Below, piece by piece: positions 7,025-15,031 of a DNA stretch of 25,137 nucleotides; position 1 is the first letter of the stretch; each line of letters starts with the position of its first letter. The stretch covers positions 1 through 25,137 of the IMG/VR virus record IMGVR_UViG_3300042355_000033, one strand, 5' to 3'. The notes beneath the pieces were generated by a model, which made no database searches, was not told the DNA's origin, and saw nothing but the letters and a program-made list of their open reading frames with translations. The position numbers and the translations under genes are program-made. The DNA is from a virus.

Positions 7025-8026
7025 ATGCCTATTGGTGGCGGTATTCTTCCGGCAACGGGTAGTACGCAATTTACGGAACTAACTTACGTTACCCGTAGGG
7101 CGTTTATCCCGAAGCTGGTCGTACAACTCTATAACTCGACACCGCTGATGGCGGCTCTGATTGCTAACTCGCAACAGGCTTCCGGCGGTGTTTCCTCTGT
7201 AACTGTTCCTGTTCAGGGTTCACAGTTCGTAAACGCTCAGTGGTCAGACTACAGCGGCTCGTTCGCTCAACCGTCTGTTCAGCAGGGTGCTTACAACGCT
7301 GAATTCAACCTGAAGCTGATGATTGCCCCAGTACCGTTCCTCGGTATGGAAGGCGCAGTCCAGCAAGACGCAGCTATCATTCCTCTGATCGAAGCGCGTA
7401 TGAACGACGCGACTAACGTCATGATGGATGCAATGGCTACTGCCTTGTACACCAACACAAGCAACACGCAACAGTTCACTGGTCTACCGGCTGCTGTTTC
7501 GTCATCGGGTACTTACGGTAACATCGACCGTTCGACCTATACCTGGTGGCAGTCGAAAGAGTATGCCGCTGGTTCGGTCAACCCAACTCGTCAGAACATC
7601 CTTCAGTACATCAGCGGAACCGTGAAGAACGGCGCTGAAGTACCGTCGTTTGGTGTTTGCGGCTTCGGTACTTGGACATTGCTGGCTCAAGACTTTGTTG
7701 GTCAAGAGCAGTACATGATCACTCCAGGTAACGGCTTTGATGGTGACTCCAATGGCCCACAAGCAGCTTTCCGTGCTTTGATGGTCGCTGGTGTGCCAAT
7801 TTATCCTGATCCTTATTGCCCTGAAGGTACTGTTTACTTCCTGAACAGCAACTACCTGTCGCTCTACATTCATGAGCAGGGTTCGTTCGTGTTCACGGGC
7901 TTTGAATCGACCCTTCCGAACTGGCAGATTGGCTATGTTGGCGCAGTGCTGACGATTGCTGAATTGGTCAATACGAAGCCTAAGTCGATGACCAAGGTCA
8001 CGGGCTACAACTCTTTGACACTGTAA
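7025..8026 (+). CDS. Major capsid protein (HK97-fold type)
   Basis: A 333-residue protein that forms the capsid shell. The N-terminal part (ELTYVTRRAFIPKLVVQLYNSTPLMAAL) matches the N-arm/first-helix region of phage capsid proteins, followed by VTVPVQGSQFVNAQWSDYSG. The long alpha-helix region around residues 115-145 (IPLIEARMNDATNVMMDAM) corresponds to the HK97 spine helix. The C-terminal part has ALMVAGVPIYPDPYC and VYFLNSNYLSLYIHEQG, typical of the domain where capsid proteins describe a strand-rich P/A domain. Length is close to T7 gp10A (about 345). It follows the scaffold gene; CGGAG lies at about 7013-7017, eight bases before the start, and an extra AAGGGG lies further upstream. Expected to be among the most strongly expressed genes. 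Confidence 0.93.
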   Translation: MPIGGGILPATGSTQFTELTYVTRRAFIPKLVVQLYNSTPLMAALIANSQQASGGVSSVTVPVQGSQFVNAQWSDYSGSFAQPSVQQGAYNAEFNLKLMIAPVPFLGMEGAVQQDAAIIPLIEARMNDATNVMMDAMATALYTNTSNTQQFTGLPAAVSSSGTYGNIDRSTYTWWQSKEYAAGSVNPTRQNILQYISGTVKNGAEVPSFGVCGFGTWTLLAQDFVGQEQYMITPGNGFDGDSNGPQAAFRALMVAGVPIYPDPYCPEGTVYFLNSNYLSLYIHEQGSFVFTGFESTLPNWQIGYVGAVLTIAELVNTKPKSMTKVTGYNSLTL

Positions 8027-8039
8027 AGGAGAAATAGTC

Positions 8040-8372
8040 ATGGCTCTTGGCTTAAACAAAATTCTGCTTGCTAACTCGGCAACTGGTGGTGACGGTTCGT
8101 ACTTCCAGCCTTACTCTGCCGGTAATGCAACTGTTGTTCTTGATGCTGGCACTTATTACATTGCGCCGACCGCAAACGTCACCATCGAACTGAACACCAA
8201 TACGTCTGGCAACATCAGCAACGCTTCTTGGGCTGTTGTTGTTGCTAACAATACTGGTGGTCTGTTCATTGCTGACGGTACTAACGTCCGTGCAAACGTG
8301 CTGTCAGGTACGCCGACCATTACCCTCTACACCGTCAATGGTGGCGAGGATGTGGGCAGCACCTACGCATAA
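8040..8372 (+). CDS. Small beta-rich virion protein, possible head decoration
   Basis: A 110-residue protein rich in Asn, Thr, Val and Gly with alternating beta-strand-like pattern (TVVLDAGTYYIAPTANVTIE, then SWAVVVANNTGG). There is no signal peptide or membrane segment. It follows the major capsid gene with AAGGAG at about 8026-8031, so it is very likely a head component; decoration or head-stabilising proteins occupy this position in many phages. The family is not recognised, so the role is inferred from position. Confidence 0.75.
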   Translation: MALGLNKILLANSATGGDGSYFQPYSAGNATVVLDAGTYYIAPTANVTIELNTNTSGNISNASWAVVVANNTGGLFIADGTNVRANVLSGTPTITLYTVNGGEDVGSTYA

Positions 8373-8381
8373 GGAGCAAAC

Positions 8382-8792
8382 ATGAACGCAAACCATGTAG
8401 GTTCGCTCTATCCAGACGGGTTTGGTAGCTTTGCTTTCGGTAAGGCAGTTGGCGTTAGTGTCGCTGCTACCGGAAACGCAGTTGCTCAAATTCCCGTCGT
8501 GGGTGGTTCGGAGTACATTGTTCGCAGGATTGTTGTCGCTAATGCAAACAAAAGCATTGCTGCGGCTAACGTGACGATTTTGACATCGAATGATGGCAAT
8601 GCGTCCAATGCTGTTAGCAATGCGACTGTTCTGTCTTCTGTTGATGGCACAACCAAGTACCAGGATGTTACGCTGGCAACTGGCACTGCTACGACGGTTT
8701 ACTCTGCTGGTTCAATGTATGTAAAAGTGAACACAGCAGTTAGCGGCGGCACTTGCGACATTACTGTGTACGGTGACATCGTTACTCTATGA
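8382..8792 (+). CDS. Small beta-rich virion protein, possible head decoration or fibre
   Basis: A 136-residue protein with the same Val/Ala/Thr/Asn-rich style as its upstream neighbour. It carries YIVRRIVVANANKSIAAANV and TVYSAGSMYVKVNTAV strands and ends CDITVYGDIVTL; the pattern is that of a compact beta-sandwich. AAGGAG precedes ATG 8382. It overlaps the next gene by four bases (ATGA). A decoration or head-completion role is likely from position; no specific family is recognised. Confidence 0.75.
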   Translation: MNANHVGSLYPDGFGSFAFGKAVGVSVAATGNAVAQIPVVGGSEYIVRRIVVANANKSIAAANVTILTSNDGNASNAVSNATVLSSVDGTTKYQDVTLATGTATTVYSAGSMYVKVNTAVSGGTCDITVYGDIVTL

Positions 8793-9127
8793 CAACTGTA
8801 TATGTGACTAATCGGGGCGAAAAGGCTCTGATCCAAAACTACGCTTTTAAGGACTATACGTTTCCTGTAAACGAACCAGTTGAGATCAGTGTAGTGATGG
8901 CACGTCATGTATTTGGTTATGAGCAGGAAAATAAACTTCCTGCGATGGTGATGCTTGGGTTATGCAAATCAACTAACGAGATCGAAGAAGGTTTGACCAA
9001 GTTAGCGAAGTTTCAGATAACCCAAGATAAGCCGGAACAGAATCGCTTTTTATCCCCTGGCGATGACTCAGTAACCCCCCTTGTGCCTAAAGCACATAGG
9101 GGGCGAACAGTCGTTAAAGCCGCTTAG
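8789..9127 (+). CDS. Hypothetical protein between head and adaptor genes
   Basis: A 112-residue protein. The first 60 residues look like a small beta domain (TTVYVTNRGEKALIQNYAFK, then FPVNEPVEISVVMARHVFGY), and the rest is helical then basic and disordered (HRGRTVVKAA). A resemblance to small head-proximal proteins of other podovirus-like genomes is an impression only. ATG 8789 overlaps the previous stop. The 3' part of the gene encodes a strong RNA hairpin, listed separately. Function unknown. Confidence 0.75.
   Translation: MTTVYVTNRGEKALIQNYAFKDYTFPVNEPVEISVVMARHVFGYEQENKLPAMVMLGLCKSTNEIEEGLTKLAKFQITQDKPEQNRFLSPGDDSVTPLVPKAHRGRTVVKAA
9076..9103 (+). other. RNA hairpin inside the 3' end of the 8789 gene
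   Basis: CCCCC (9076-9080) pairs with GGGGG (9099-9103) and TGTGC (9082-9086) pairs with GCACA (9092-9096), with a five-base CTAAA loop and a small internal bulge. This is the most stable-looking local stem I noticed in the window. There is no U-run, so it is not a plain intrinsic terminator; an RNA processing or mRNA-stability element between head and tail genes is possible, or it may be chance plus coding constraint. Confidence 0.5.
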
Positions 9128-9140
9128 ATATGGGTTTTAA

Positions 9141-9986
9141 ATGGCAACTCTTAACAGCTATATCACGGAAGTCCGTAGGCTGTTGCATGATGCAAACGGG
9201 AATTTCTATTCCGACTCGGAACTGACTGATTACATTAATGGTGCGCGTGATCGTGTTGCCAGAGATACCGGCTGTCTAAGAAAACTACAAGTTGCTCAAA
9301 CACCAATAGCGCCCGTAGGCTATTCTGGTAATCCAGTTATCTGGACTGCAAACACCTTCTACGCCGCCGGTGCTTTAGTTTTTTCAAACATCTTTATTTA
9401 TGTGGTTACTGTTGCCGGAACGACAGGTGACACGCCACCGCCTTATCCAGATAACTACACCGCTTACCCGCCTTCAACGCCTTTTATGAATGGCACGGCA
9501 GAGTTTCGTTACGCTGGTAATTGCGAGATTATTCCTTACGACAGTTTGCCGGAAACTGGGCAGACGCTTGATATTCTGAACGTGAATGTGTTTTGGGGGA
9601 ACAGCCGTTATCCGCTGTCTTATATGCCCTGGACGCAGTTCAACGCACAATTGCGCTATTGGCAGAACTACATTGGTCGGCCTGTAGCATTTTCTGTTTT
9701 CGGGCAGAACCAGATTTACATTTCTCCGATTCCTGACCAGGTTTACACCATCGAAGTCGATACAACGATTTTGCCTGTGCCGCTGGTTAATGGCGCAGAG
9801 GTGGACAGCATTATTGATCCGTATACAACACCTGTTGCTTACTACGCAGCGTATACGGCGAAGTTCAAAGAACAGTCTTATGGCGAATCCGAAATTTTCT
9901 ACCAGCAGTATGTCAGCAAGGTTCGCTCTGTACTCAACACGACGTTCACAAGGCGAATGCCTGACCCTTATAGCACTCCGTTCTAA
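9141..9986 (+). CDS. Head-tail adaptor protein
   Basis: A 281-residue protein. The N-terminus (LNSYITEVRRLLHDANG, then YSDSELTDYINGARDRVARD followed by TGCLR) matches a conserved adaptor pattern in which helices pack on the portal ring, as in gp4/gp6-type adaptors. The middle (about 60-130) is Pro/Tyr/Thr-rich and beta-like; the C-terminal part (VNGAEVDSIIDPYTTPVAYY, then YYAAYTAKFKEQSYGES) is helical again and typical of this family. It bridges portal and tail nozzle. Its place just before the long nozzle-like gene supports this. The SD is weak (GGG 9131-9133). Confidence 0.8.
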   Translation: MATLNSYITEVRRLLHDANGNFYSDSELTDYINGARDRVARDTGCLRKLQVAQTPIAPVGYSGNPVIWTANTFYAAGALVFSNIFIYVVTVAGTTGDTPPPYPDNYTAYPPSTPFMNGTAEFRYAGNCEIIPYDSLPETGQTLDILNVNVFWGNSRYPLSYMPWTQFNAQLRYWQNYIGRPVAFSVFGQNQIYISPIPDQVYTIEVDTTILPVPLVNGAEVDSIIDPYTTPVAYYAAYTAKFKEQSYGESEIFYQQYVSKVRSVLNTTFTRRMPDPYSTPF

Positions 9987-9988
9987 CT

Positions 9989-11956
9989 ATGGCTGCGACA
10001 GAGCAAAAGAAAAGCTACGAGGTAGTCAAGAACTTCAGGGGTGTAAACACCAAGGCTAACCGCACGGCTATCGATAAGGATGAGTTTTCCTGGTTGGAAA
10101 ACGCCATGCCTATTGGGTACGCGAACTTAAAGATTGTTCCGACCTACACCACTGCAAACGTCACATTTGCCAATACCGTTACAACCCTAACATCCTGCAA
10201 CATCAACAATTCGGATTTAATTTTAGGGTTTTGCGAAGACGGTCGTGCTGAAGCGGTCAACTTAACCGATTACACAAAAAGCAATGTTGCTGTTACTGGC
10301 ACGTTCTCCAATAGCGGAATTAACGTCACGCAGTGGAAAAGTGAAAGGGCGCTCATTGGTGATCCCCAAAAAGGCGTTTATTCTTGGGATGGCACTAATC
10401 TTGTGTCTATTGGTTCTGTTGGATCAATAGCGATCACTAAGGCTGGAACTGGGTACACAAGCACACCCGCTGTTATTATCTCGGCCCCCAATGAAACTGG
10501 TGGCGTTCAAGCAACGGCTCAAGCGACGGTTACTGCTAATGCGGTTACGTTTATCACGCTAACAGACGCCGGATCAGGCTACACATCACCTCCGACTATT
10601 ACGATTACTGGAGGCGGCAGTAGCAACGCAGCCACAGCTATTGCCAGTTTGTCTACATTTAAGACAGGCACTGTGTCGGTGCTGGTAACGAATGGCGGTA
10701 CTGGTTATACCAACGCAGCCAACACAACCGTTACTTTTTCTGGTGGTGGTGGTGCTAATGCGGCAGGCACAGCGATCTTGTCCGGCGGTCAGGTTGCCCG
10801 TGTGATCATGACCAATCCTGGTGATGGCTACACCAACAACTCGAACATTACCGTTACGATTGCGGGTGGAGGAGGCAGCAATGCGACAGCCAAAGCAGTC
10901 ATCCTTACCGACCCAATCTCAGGAATTGAAACCTTCTCAGGGCGAACTTGGGTTAGTCAGGGAAGAACGATTACTTATTCTGCTGCTGATAGCTACAGCG
11001 ACTTTACAAGTGTTTCTGCTGGCGCACTTACTCTGACGGATAACACGCTTCATAGCAATATTGTTCAAATTCTGTCTGCTAATAACTTTTTGTACATTTT
11101 TGGCGAAGACAGCATTAACGTCTTTTCTGATGTAAGAGTTACAGGCCTTGGCACGACGATTTTCACAAATACCAACGTCAGCGCGTCAGTAGGCACTCGA
11201 CTGCCAGGCGCTATTTTCCCGTTCTTCCGTTCAGTATTGTTTATGAACGAATACGGTGCTTATGCACTAGTAGGCTCGACCACATCAAAAATCTCAGACC
11301 CGTTAGATGGAATCTTTCCAGGAATTGATTTCACCACAGCAGTAATTACTGGCGGTCAGGTGCTAGTCAATAACATTTTGTGCGCGGCATTCAATATCCG
11401 CTATAACTACAACGGAACTTATCGGTATATCCAAGCGGTCTTCTTTGATAAAAAATGGTTCTTCACTAGCCAGAACTCAAATCTAAAGCTGATCACTTCT
11501 TTGCCTGTTGCTGGCAAGATTAATATGTACGGCACAACCGGAACGGATTTGATTTTCCTGTATTCCGATCCGACCAGTCTGATAGAAAGCATTATCGAAA
11601 CGGCATTAATGCCGATGACCGATCCGATTAGAACAAAACAAGCGTTAAAGATTGGCATAGAAGCAACTATTGTTAATAGCGGTCTTTTGTCTACGACGGT
11701 TGATAGCGAAACAAGTTCAAGCCCACCTTATCTGCTTGGAAATCTTGTTGATTGGATTAATAATTTCGGTAGTGTAATTTCTTGGATTAATAATTCATCC
11801 GCAGAAATTGATTGGATTGGCGGTCAAGGTTATGTTTTATACAAGACTGACGCGCAACAATGGGGTAAGTATCTTGGTATGACCGTTACTTCTAATTCAT
11901 CAGCAATGGTGATTAACGGTTTTGAGTACGAACATGAATTGAGAGTGAGGTTCTAA
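9989..11956 (+). CDS. Putative tail nozzle / tubular tail protein
   Basis: A 655-residue protein following the adaptor, the place of T7 gp12- and P22 gp10-like nozzle proteins. The N-terminus KNFRGVNTKANRTAID and the ENAMPIG segment fit the start of such proteins, which are beta-propeller-like; the second half (FRSVLFMNEYGAYALVGSTT, then LDGIFPGIDF and FFDKKWFF) also fits. Residues about 147-306 hold an insertion of four ~40-residue Gly-Tyr-Thr repeats. The ATG at 9989 has no visible SD, and translation may restart from the adaptor stop two bases upstream. It probably closes the tail tip and holds the genome until ejection; assignment is by order and general sequence style. Confidence 0.78.
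   Translation: MAATEQKKSYEVVKNFRGVNTKANRTAIDKDEFSWLENAMPIGYANLKIVPTYTTANVTFANTVTTLTSCNINNSDLILGFCEDGRAEAVNLTDYTKSNVAVTGTFSNSGINVTQWKSERALIGDPQKGVYSWDGTNLVSIGSVGSIAITKAGTGYTSTPAVIISAPNETGGVQATAQATVTANAVTFITLTDAGSGYTSPPTITITGGGSSNAATAIASLSTFKTGTVSVLVTNGGTGYTNAANTTVTFSGGGGANAAGTAILSGGQVARVIMTNPGDGYTNNSNITVTIAGGGGSNATAKAVILTDPISGIETFSGRTWVSQGRTITYSAADSYSDFTSVSAGALTLTDNTLHSNIVQILSANNFLYIFGEDSINVFSDVRVTGLGTTIFTNTNVSASVGTRLPGAIFPFFRSVLFMNEYGAYALVGSTTSKISDPLDGIFPGIDFTTAVITGGQVLVNNILCAAFNIRYNYNGTYRYIQAVFFDKKWFFTSQNSNLKLITSLPVAGKINMYGTTGTDLIFLYSDPTSLIESIIETALMPMTDPIRTKQALKIGIEATIVNSGLLSTTVDSETSSSPPYLLGNLVDWINNFGSVISWINNSSAEIDWIGGQGYVLYKTDAQQWGKYLGMTVTSNSSAMVINGFEYEHELRVRF
10427..10907 (+). repeat. Four tandem ~40-residue GxGYT repeats inside the nozzle protein
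   Basis: Four consecutive units start at roughly residues 147, 188, 229 and 271 of the 9989 gene. Each carries G[TS]GYT or GDGYT (KAGTGYTSTP, DAGSGYTSPP, NGGTGYTNAA, NPGDGYTNNS), then a V-x-I/V strand, a Gly/Asn-rich turn, and an Ala/Thr-rich strand. The units are clear at protein level but diverged at DNA level, so the duplication is not recent. Similar repeats occur in other phage structural proteins; they probably form small beta domains on the tail. Confidence 0.8.
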
Positions 11957-12502
11957 ATGCCAGTTCCAAATACATTTGCCACTGCAACGGCGTCGATACC
12001 GCTGTCGCAGTTGGATGCCAATTTTGCTACCCCTATCACGTTAGGCAATACAGCGATTCAGCTTGGTAACACGGTTACGACGCTGAACAACATGACGCTT
12101 GCTAACGTCACCATTAACAGTGGCTCTATTAGCGCAAACGTGGCAAACGCAACCACCGACAGCGTGAACGTTGCAGGCTATATGGGCTTGCCGCAGAATA
12201 GCCAAAACGGTAATTACAACGTGGTTATTGCTGATGCTGGTAAGCACATTTATCACCCAACAGGTGAGGCGGCAGCAACTTACACTTTTCCCGCAAACTC
12301 AAACGTCGCGTTTACGGTGGGTTCGGCAGTGACGATCATTAACGGCTCTGCGAACAACGTGACGATTTCTCTGACAACAGATACCCTGTACTTGTCATCG
12401 AATGGCGCAACTGGCAGCAGAACATTAACTCAGTGGGGTGTGGCAACGGCAGTCAAGATTGCTAGTACAACCTGGGTTATCTCTGGATCGAATCTCACAT
12501 GA
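11957..12502 (+). CDS. Fibre-like structural protein with shared beta module
   Basis: A 181-residue Thr/Asn/Ala/Val-rich protein. The N-terminus (ASIPLSQLDANFATPITLGN) resembles starts of phage fibre-type proteins. Residues about 27-70 (TLGNTAIQLGNT then MTLANVTINSGSISANV) match a module in the gene at 15729. The C-terminal half has YTFPANSNVAFTVGSAVTII and ends WVISGSNLT, a pattern of a beta-prism or C-terminal fibre head. GAGG lies before ATG 11957. It is followed by the glycine-rich adhesin with ATGA overlap, so the two may assemble together at the tail. Probably a tail fibre or appendage protein. Confidence 0.7.
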   Translation: MPVPNTFATATASIPLSQLDANFATPITLGNTAIQLGNTVTTLNNMTLANVTINSGSISANVANATTDSVNVAGYMGLPQNSQNGNYNVVIADAGKHIYHPTGEAAATYTFPANSNVAFTVGSAVTIINGSANNVTISLTTDTLYLSSNGATGSRTLTQWGVATAVKIASTTWVISGSNLT

Positions 12503-14178
12503 CCGGCATCCTACAAGCGCTTTTGATGGGGTATGGTGCTGCCGGAGGTGGCGGCGGTTTAACCATCATTGAAACCTTTAATGCCACTGGCACATGGACT
12601 TGCCCTGATGGTGTGACGCAGGTGGACTACCTTGTGGTTGCTGGTGGCGGCGGTGGTGGTGGAAATGTAGCTGGTGGCGGCGGCGGTGCTGGTGGATTTC
12701 GCACTGGAACTGGTTTGTCGGTTACTGCTGGAACCACTTATACGGTTACCGTTGGTGGTGGCGGTGGTGGCGCAACCACGGGGGCAAGAGGAACAACGGG
12801 TTCAGATTCCGTATTTAGCACAATTACATCTAACGGAGGTGGAGGCGGCGGTGGTTTTACGTCAACTCCAAATAATAATGGTGCTAGCGGTGGTTCTGGA
12901 GGTGGCGCTGGCATATTAAGTGGCCCTCCTTATTCTGGCGGCATAGGTGGAGCAGGAAACACGCCATCAACATCTCCCTCCCAAGGCAACAATGGTGGCA
13001 ATGGTGAGGGTTCTGCTTCTTATGGTTTTGGTGGTGGTGGAGGCGGTGCAAATGCGACAGGCGTGTCTGCTACTCCAAGCAGTGCTGGTAACGGTGGTAA
13101 CGGTACTGCATCATCAATCGGTGGATCGTCCGTCACTTATGCTGGTGGTGGCGGCGGTGGGGCAGATTCTCGCGCACCATCAACTACTGGTGGAACTGGT
13201 GGTTCTGGAGGCGGTGGCGCCGGTGGTAACGGTGTAAGTGGTCAAGTCAATGGAACTGCTGGAACGACAAATAGAGGTGGCGGTGGCGGTGGCGCTGGCT
13301 ACTTAAATAGCCCTCAAACTTTTGGCAACGGCGCTTCTGGCGGCTCTGGCATCGTCATCATTAAGTACACAACACCAGCTAACCGCATCCTTACCTTCAA
13401 AGGCTCATCTCAATGGACTTGTCCAACAGGTGTGACCAGCGTTGATTATCTGGTCGTGGCTGGCGGTGGTGGGGCTGGCGGTTCAAGCTCAAGCACTCAA
13501 GCAGGTGGTGGCGGTGGCGCTGGCGGATTTAGAACTGGTACAGGATTATCAGTATCTGCTGGAACGGCTTATACGATCACTGTTGGCGCAGGAGGCGCAG
13601 GGCTTGCTGCGGGAACGACCGATCCTGGGAATCCAGGGTCAAGCTCTACGTTCTCAACGATAACGTCAGCCGGTGGCGGTTTTGGTGCTTATGCTGCTGG
13701 CAATGGCGGTTCGGGCGGTTCTGGCGGCGGCGGCGCAGCAGGTTCTAGTGGCTCTGGTAATGGCGGCGTAGGAAACACGCCATCTACAAGCCCCTCACAA
13801 GGTAGCAGTGGTGGAGATGGATTAGGAAGTGCTAGCGGCGGGTGCGCTGGCGGTGGTGGTGGGGCTTCTGCTGCTGGGGGTGATGCGTCATCGACCCCGC
13901 GTTCAGGTGGAGCAGGCGGCGCTGGTACGGCGTCTTCAATTAGTGGCGCATCTGTTACATACGCTGGTGGTGGAGGCGGCGGAAATGCACATACAACTGG
14001 CTCTATAGCCCCAGGCGGTGCTGGTGGGGGCGGGAATGGCGGTCAAGATGCGTCTCCAGCAACAGCGCCAACACCAGGCACAGCAAATACAGGTGGCGGT
14101 GGCGGCGGAGGTGCGGCTAGTGGGTTTGCTTCTGGATCAGGCGGCTCGGGTATTGTGATTATTAAACTCAACTCATAA
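12499..14178 (+). CDS. Glycine-rich tail adhesin with two tandem domains
   Basis: A 559-residue protein with very many runs of 4-7 glycines. It contains two copies of one domain: residues about 23-290 and 298-557. Each begins with WTCP-x-GVT-x-VDYLVVAGGGG, then GGAGGFRTGTGLSV and AGTxYTxTVG, then Gly-rich stretches including NTPSTSPSQG and SVTYAGGGGGG, and ends SGGSGIVIIK. This fits the glycine-rich domain found in phage adhesins, where glycine runs form packed polyglycine type II helices and loop residues make receptor contacts (known for the gp38 adhesin of Salmonella phage S16). It is likely part of host recognition. There is no strong SD; it overlaps the previous gene by ATGA. Confidence 0.85.
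   Translation: MTGILQALLMGYGAAGGGGGLTIIETFNATGTWTCPDGVTQVDYLVVAGGGGGGGNVAGGGGGAGGFRTGTGLSVTAGTTYTVTVGGGGGGATTGARGTTGSDSVFSTITSNGGGGGGGFTSTPNNNGASGGSGGGAGILSGPPYSGGIGGAGNTPSTSPSQGNNGGNGEGSASYGFGGGGGGANATGVSATPSSAGNGGNGTASSIGGSSVTYAGGGGGGADSRAPSTTGGTGGSGGGGAGGNGVSGQVNGTAGTTNRGGGGGGAGYLNSPQTFGNGASGGSGIVIIKYTTPANRILTFKGSSQWTCPTGVTSVDYLVVAGGGGAGGSSSSTQAGGGGGAGGFRTGTGLSVSAGTAYTITVGAGGAGLAAGTTDPGNPGSSSTFSTITSAGGGFGAYAAGNGGSGGSGGGGAAGSSGSGNGGVGNTPSTSPSQGSSGGDGLGSASGGCAGGGGGASAAGGDASSTPRSGGAGGAGTASSISGASVTYAGGGGGGNAHTTGSIAPGGAGGGGNGGQDASPATAPTPGTANTGGGGGGGAASGFASGSGGSGIVIIKLNS
12565..14175 (+). repeat. Tandem duplication of the glycine-rich domain
   Basis: Unit 1 is about 12565-13371 and unit 2 about 13390-14175 within the adhesin gene. 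The protein copies align over most of their length with conserved anchors WTCP, FRTGTGL, FSTITS, GNTPSTSPSQG, ASSI-x-G-x-SVTYAGGGG and GSGIVIIK. Codons for identical residues differ in many places, so the copies are old rather than fresh repeats. The most different parts are the short loops between the glycine runs. Confidence 0.85.
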
Positions 14179-14180
14179 CT

Positions 14181-14432
14181 ATGAAAAAAATATACCGTTT
14201 CTACGGCATCGACGTTGCAATGCAAATGTTGCGTCCTGGCGCTAAATGGGAAATCAGCAACAACGTCTTTACTCGTTGGGATGATCCTAGACCTTGCCCA
14301 AGCATGGAAGAAGTCTACTGGGTGATGGAAAAGATTAAAGAGTTTGAGGAAAGCATTCCAACAATTTGGTTGACTGAACAATTAGAGCAGCAGAAGCAAG
14401 ACGAAGAAGAACTAGAAAAGGCACTCGCATGA
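14181..14432 (+). CDS. Conserved phage hypothetical protein (83 residues)
   Basis: An 83-residue protein with MKKIYRFYGIDVAMQMLRPG at the start and FTRWDDPRPCPSMEEV in the middle, followed by an acidic helix. Similar small proteins are frequent next to fibre genes in uncultured aquatic phages, as I recall; no function is assigned. ATG 14181 has no visible SD, and it starts two bases after the adhesin stop, so it probably relies on reinitiation. It overlaps the oxygenase gene by four bases. A fibre assembly or chaperone role is possible from position only. Confidence 0.75.
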   Translation: MKKIYRFYGIDVAMQMLRPGAKWEISNNVFTRWDDPRPCPSMEEVYWVMEKIKEFEESIPTIWLTEQLEQQKQDEEELEKALA

Positions 14433-15031
14433 ATATGCACAACCTATTTCCTACGCCAATCGGTATGTTCGACTTAGACCGAGAATTTACTGATGAGGAA
14501 TTGTTGTTTGTTCGCGGTCAGGAAACTAGAGCGAATGAAGGTAATACCACTAGCGTTAATAACTTTGTATTGCGCGATCCGACGATGACTTCTCTGCGGG
14601 ATTGGGTAGAGGGTTGCGTTGCTGAATACTTTAAGGCTACTAGCGATCCAAAGCACGACGTTGATTTGAGAATTACTCAGTCTTGGTTTAACTATTCAGA
14701 GCAAGGGCAGTGGCATCACAAACACGCTCATCCAAACAGTTTTGTATCAGGCGTGTTTTATTTGAATACCAACCCTGATGACCGTATTTACTTTTATCGT
14801 TCAGGCTGGCAACAAATAAAGTTTCCACCTGAAAACTGGAATTTGTATAACTCTGAATCGTGGTGGTTTGAGGCGGTAAAAGGGCGGCTAATTTTATTTC
14901 CATCATCACTTGAGCATAACGTGCCGACTGTTAAAGGTGAAGATGTTCGCATTAGCATGAGTTTTAACACCTTCCCTGTTGGCATTGTTGGGGATGAGAT
15001 GTCGTTGACTGGTTTGAAATTGGAGGCTTGA
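14429..15031 (+). CDS. 2OG-Fe(II) oxygenase family protein
   Basis: A 200-residue protein of the putative 2OG-Fe(II) oxygenase group common in aquatic phages, which couple 2-oxoglutarate and O2 to hydroxylation of a substrate. Landmarks are NLFPTPIG at residues 5-12, the HHKHAHPNSFVSGVFYL segment at 96-112 with candidate iron ligands H99 and H101, FPSSLEHNVP at 157-166 with the distal H163, and R174 in EDVRISMSFN as the probable 2-oxoglutarate anchor. The core motifs look intact, so activity is plausible. The substrate is unknown; its neighbours are fibre genes. It overlaps the upstream gene by ATGA and ends one base before the next ATG. Confidence 0.87.
   Translation: MNMHNLFPTPIGMFDLDREFTDEELLFVRGQETRANEGNTTSVNNFVLRDPTMTSLRDWVEGCVAEYFKATSDPKHDVDLRITQSWFNYSEQGQWHHKHAHPNSFVSGVFYLNTNPDDRIYFYRSGWQQIKFPPENWNLYNSESWWFEAVKGRLILFPSSLEHNVPTVKGEDVRISMSFNTFPVGIVGDEMSLTGLKLEA

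Noticed and set aside
7502-8059. 185-residue ORF on the - strand across the capsid gene
   Set aside because: Shadow of the major capsid gene; composition looks random.
12674-13663. Val/Leu-rich ORFs in another + frame of the glycine-rich gene
   Set aside because: GGN codons read out of frame give Val/Ala/Leu-rich strings; they look like membrane proteins only by composition.
12565-14175. Diversity-generating retroelement target
   Set aside because: No reverse transcriptase or template repeat is visible in the window; the two copies differ throughout, not just at adenines.
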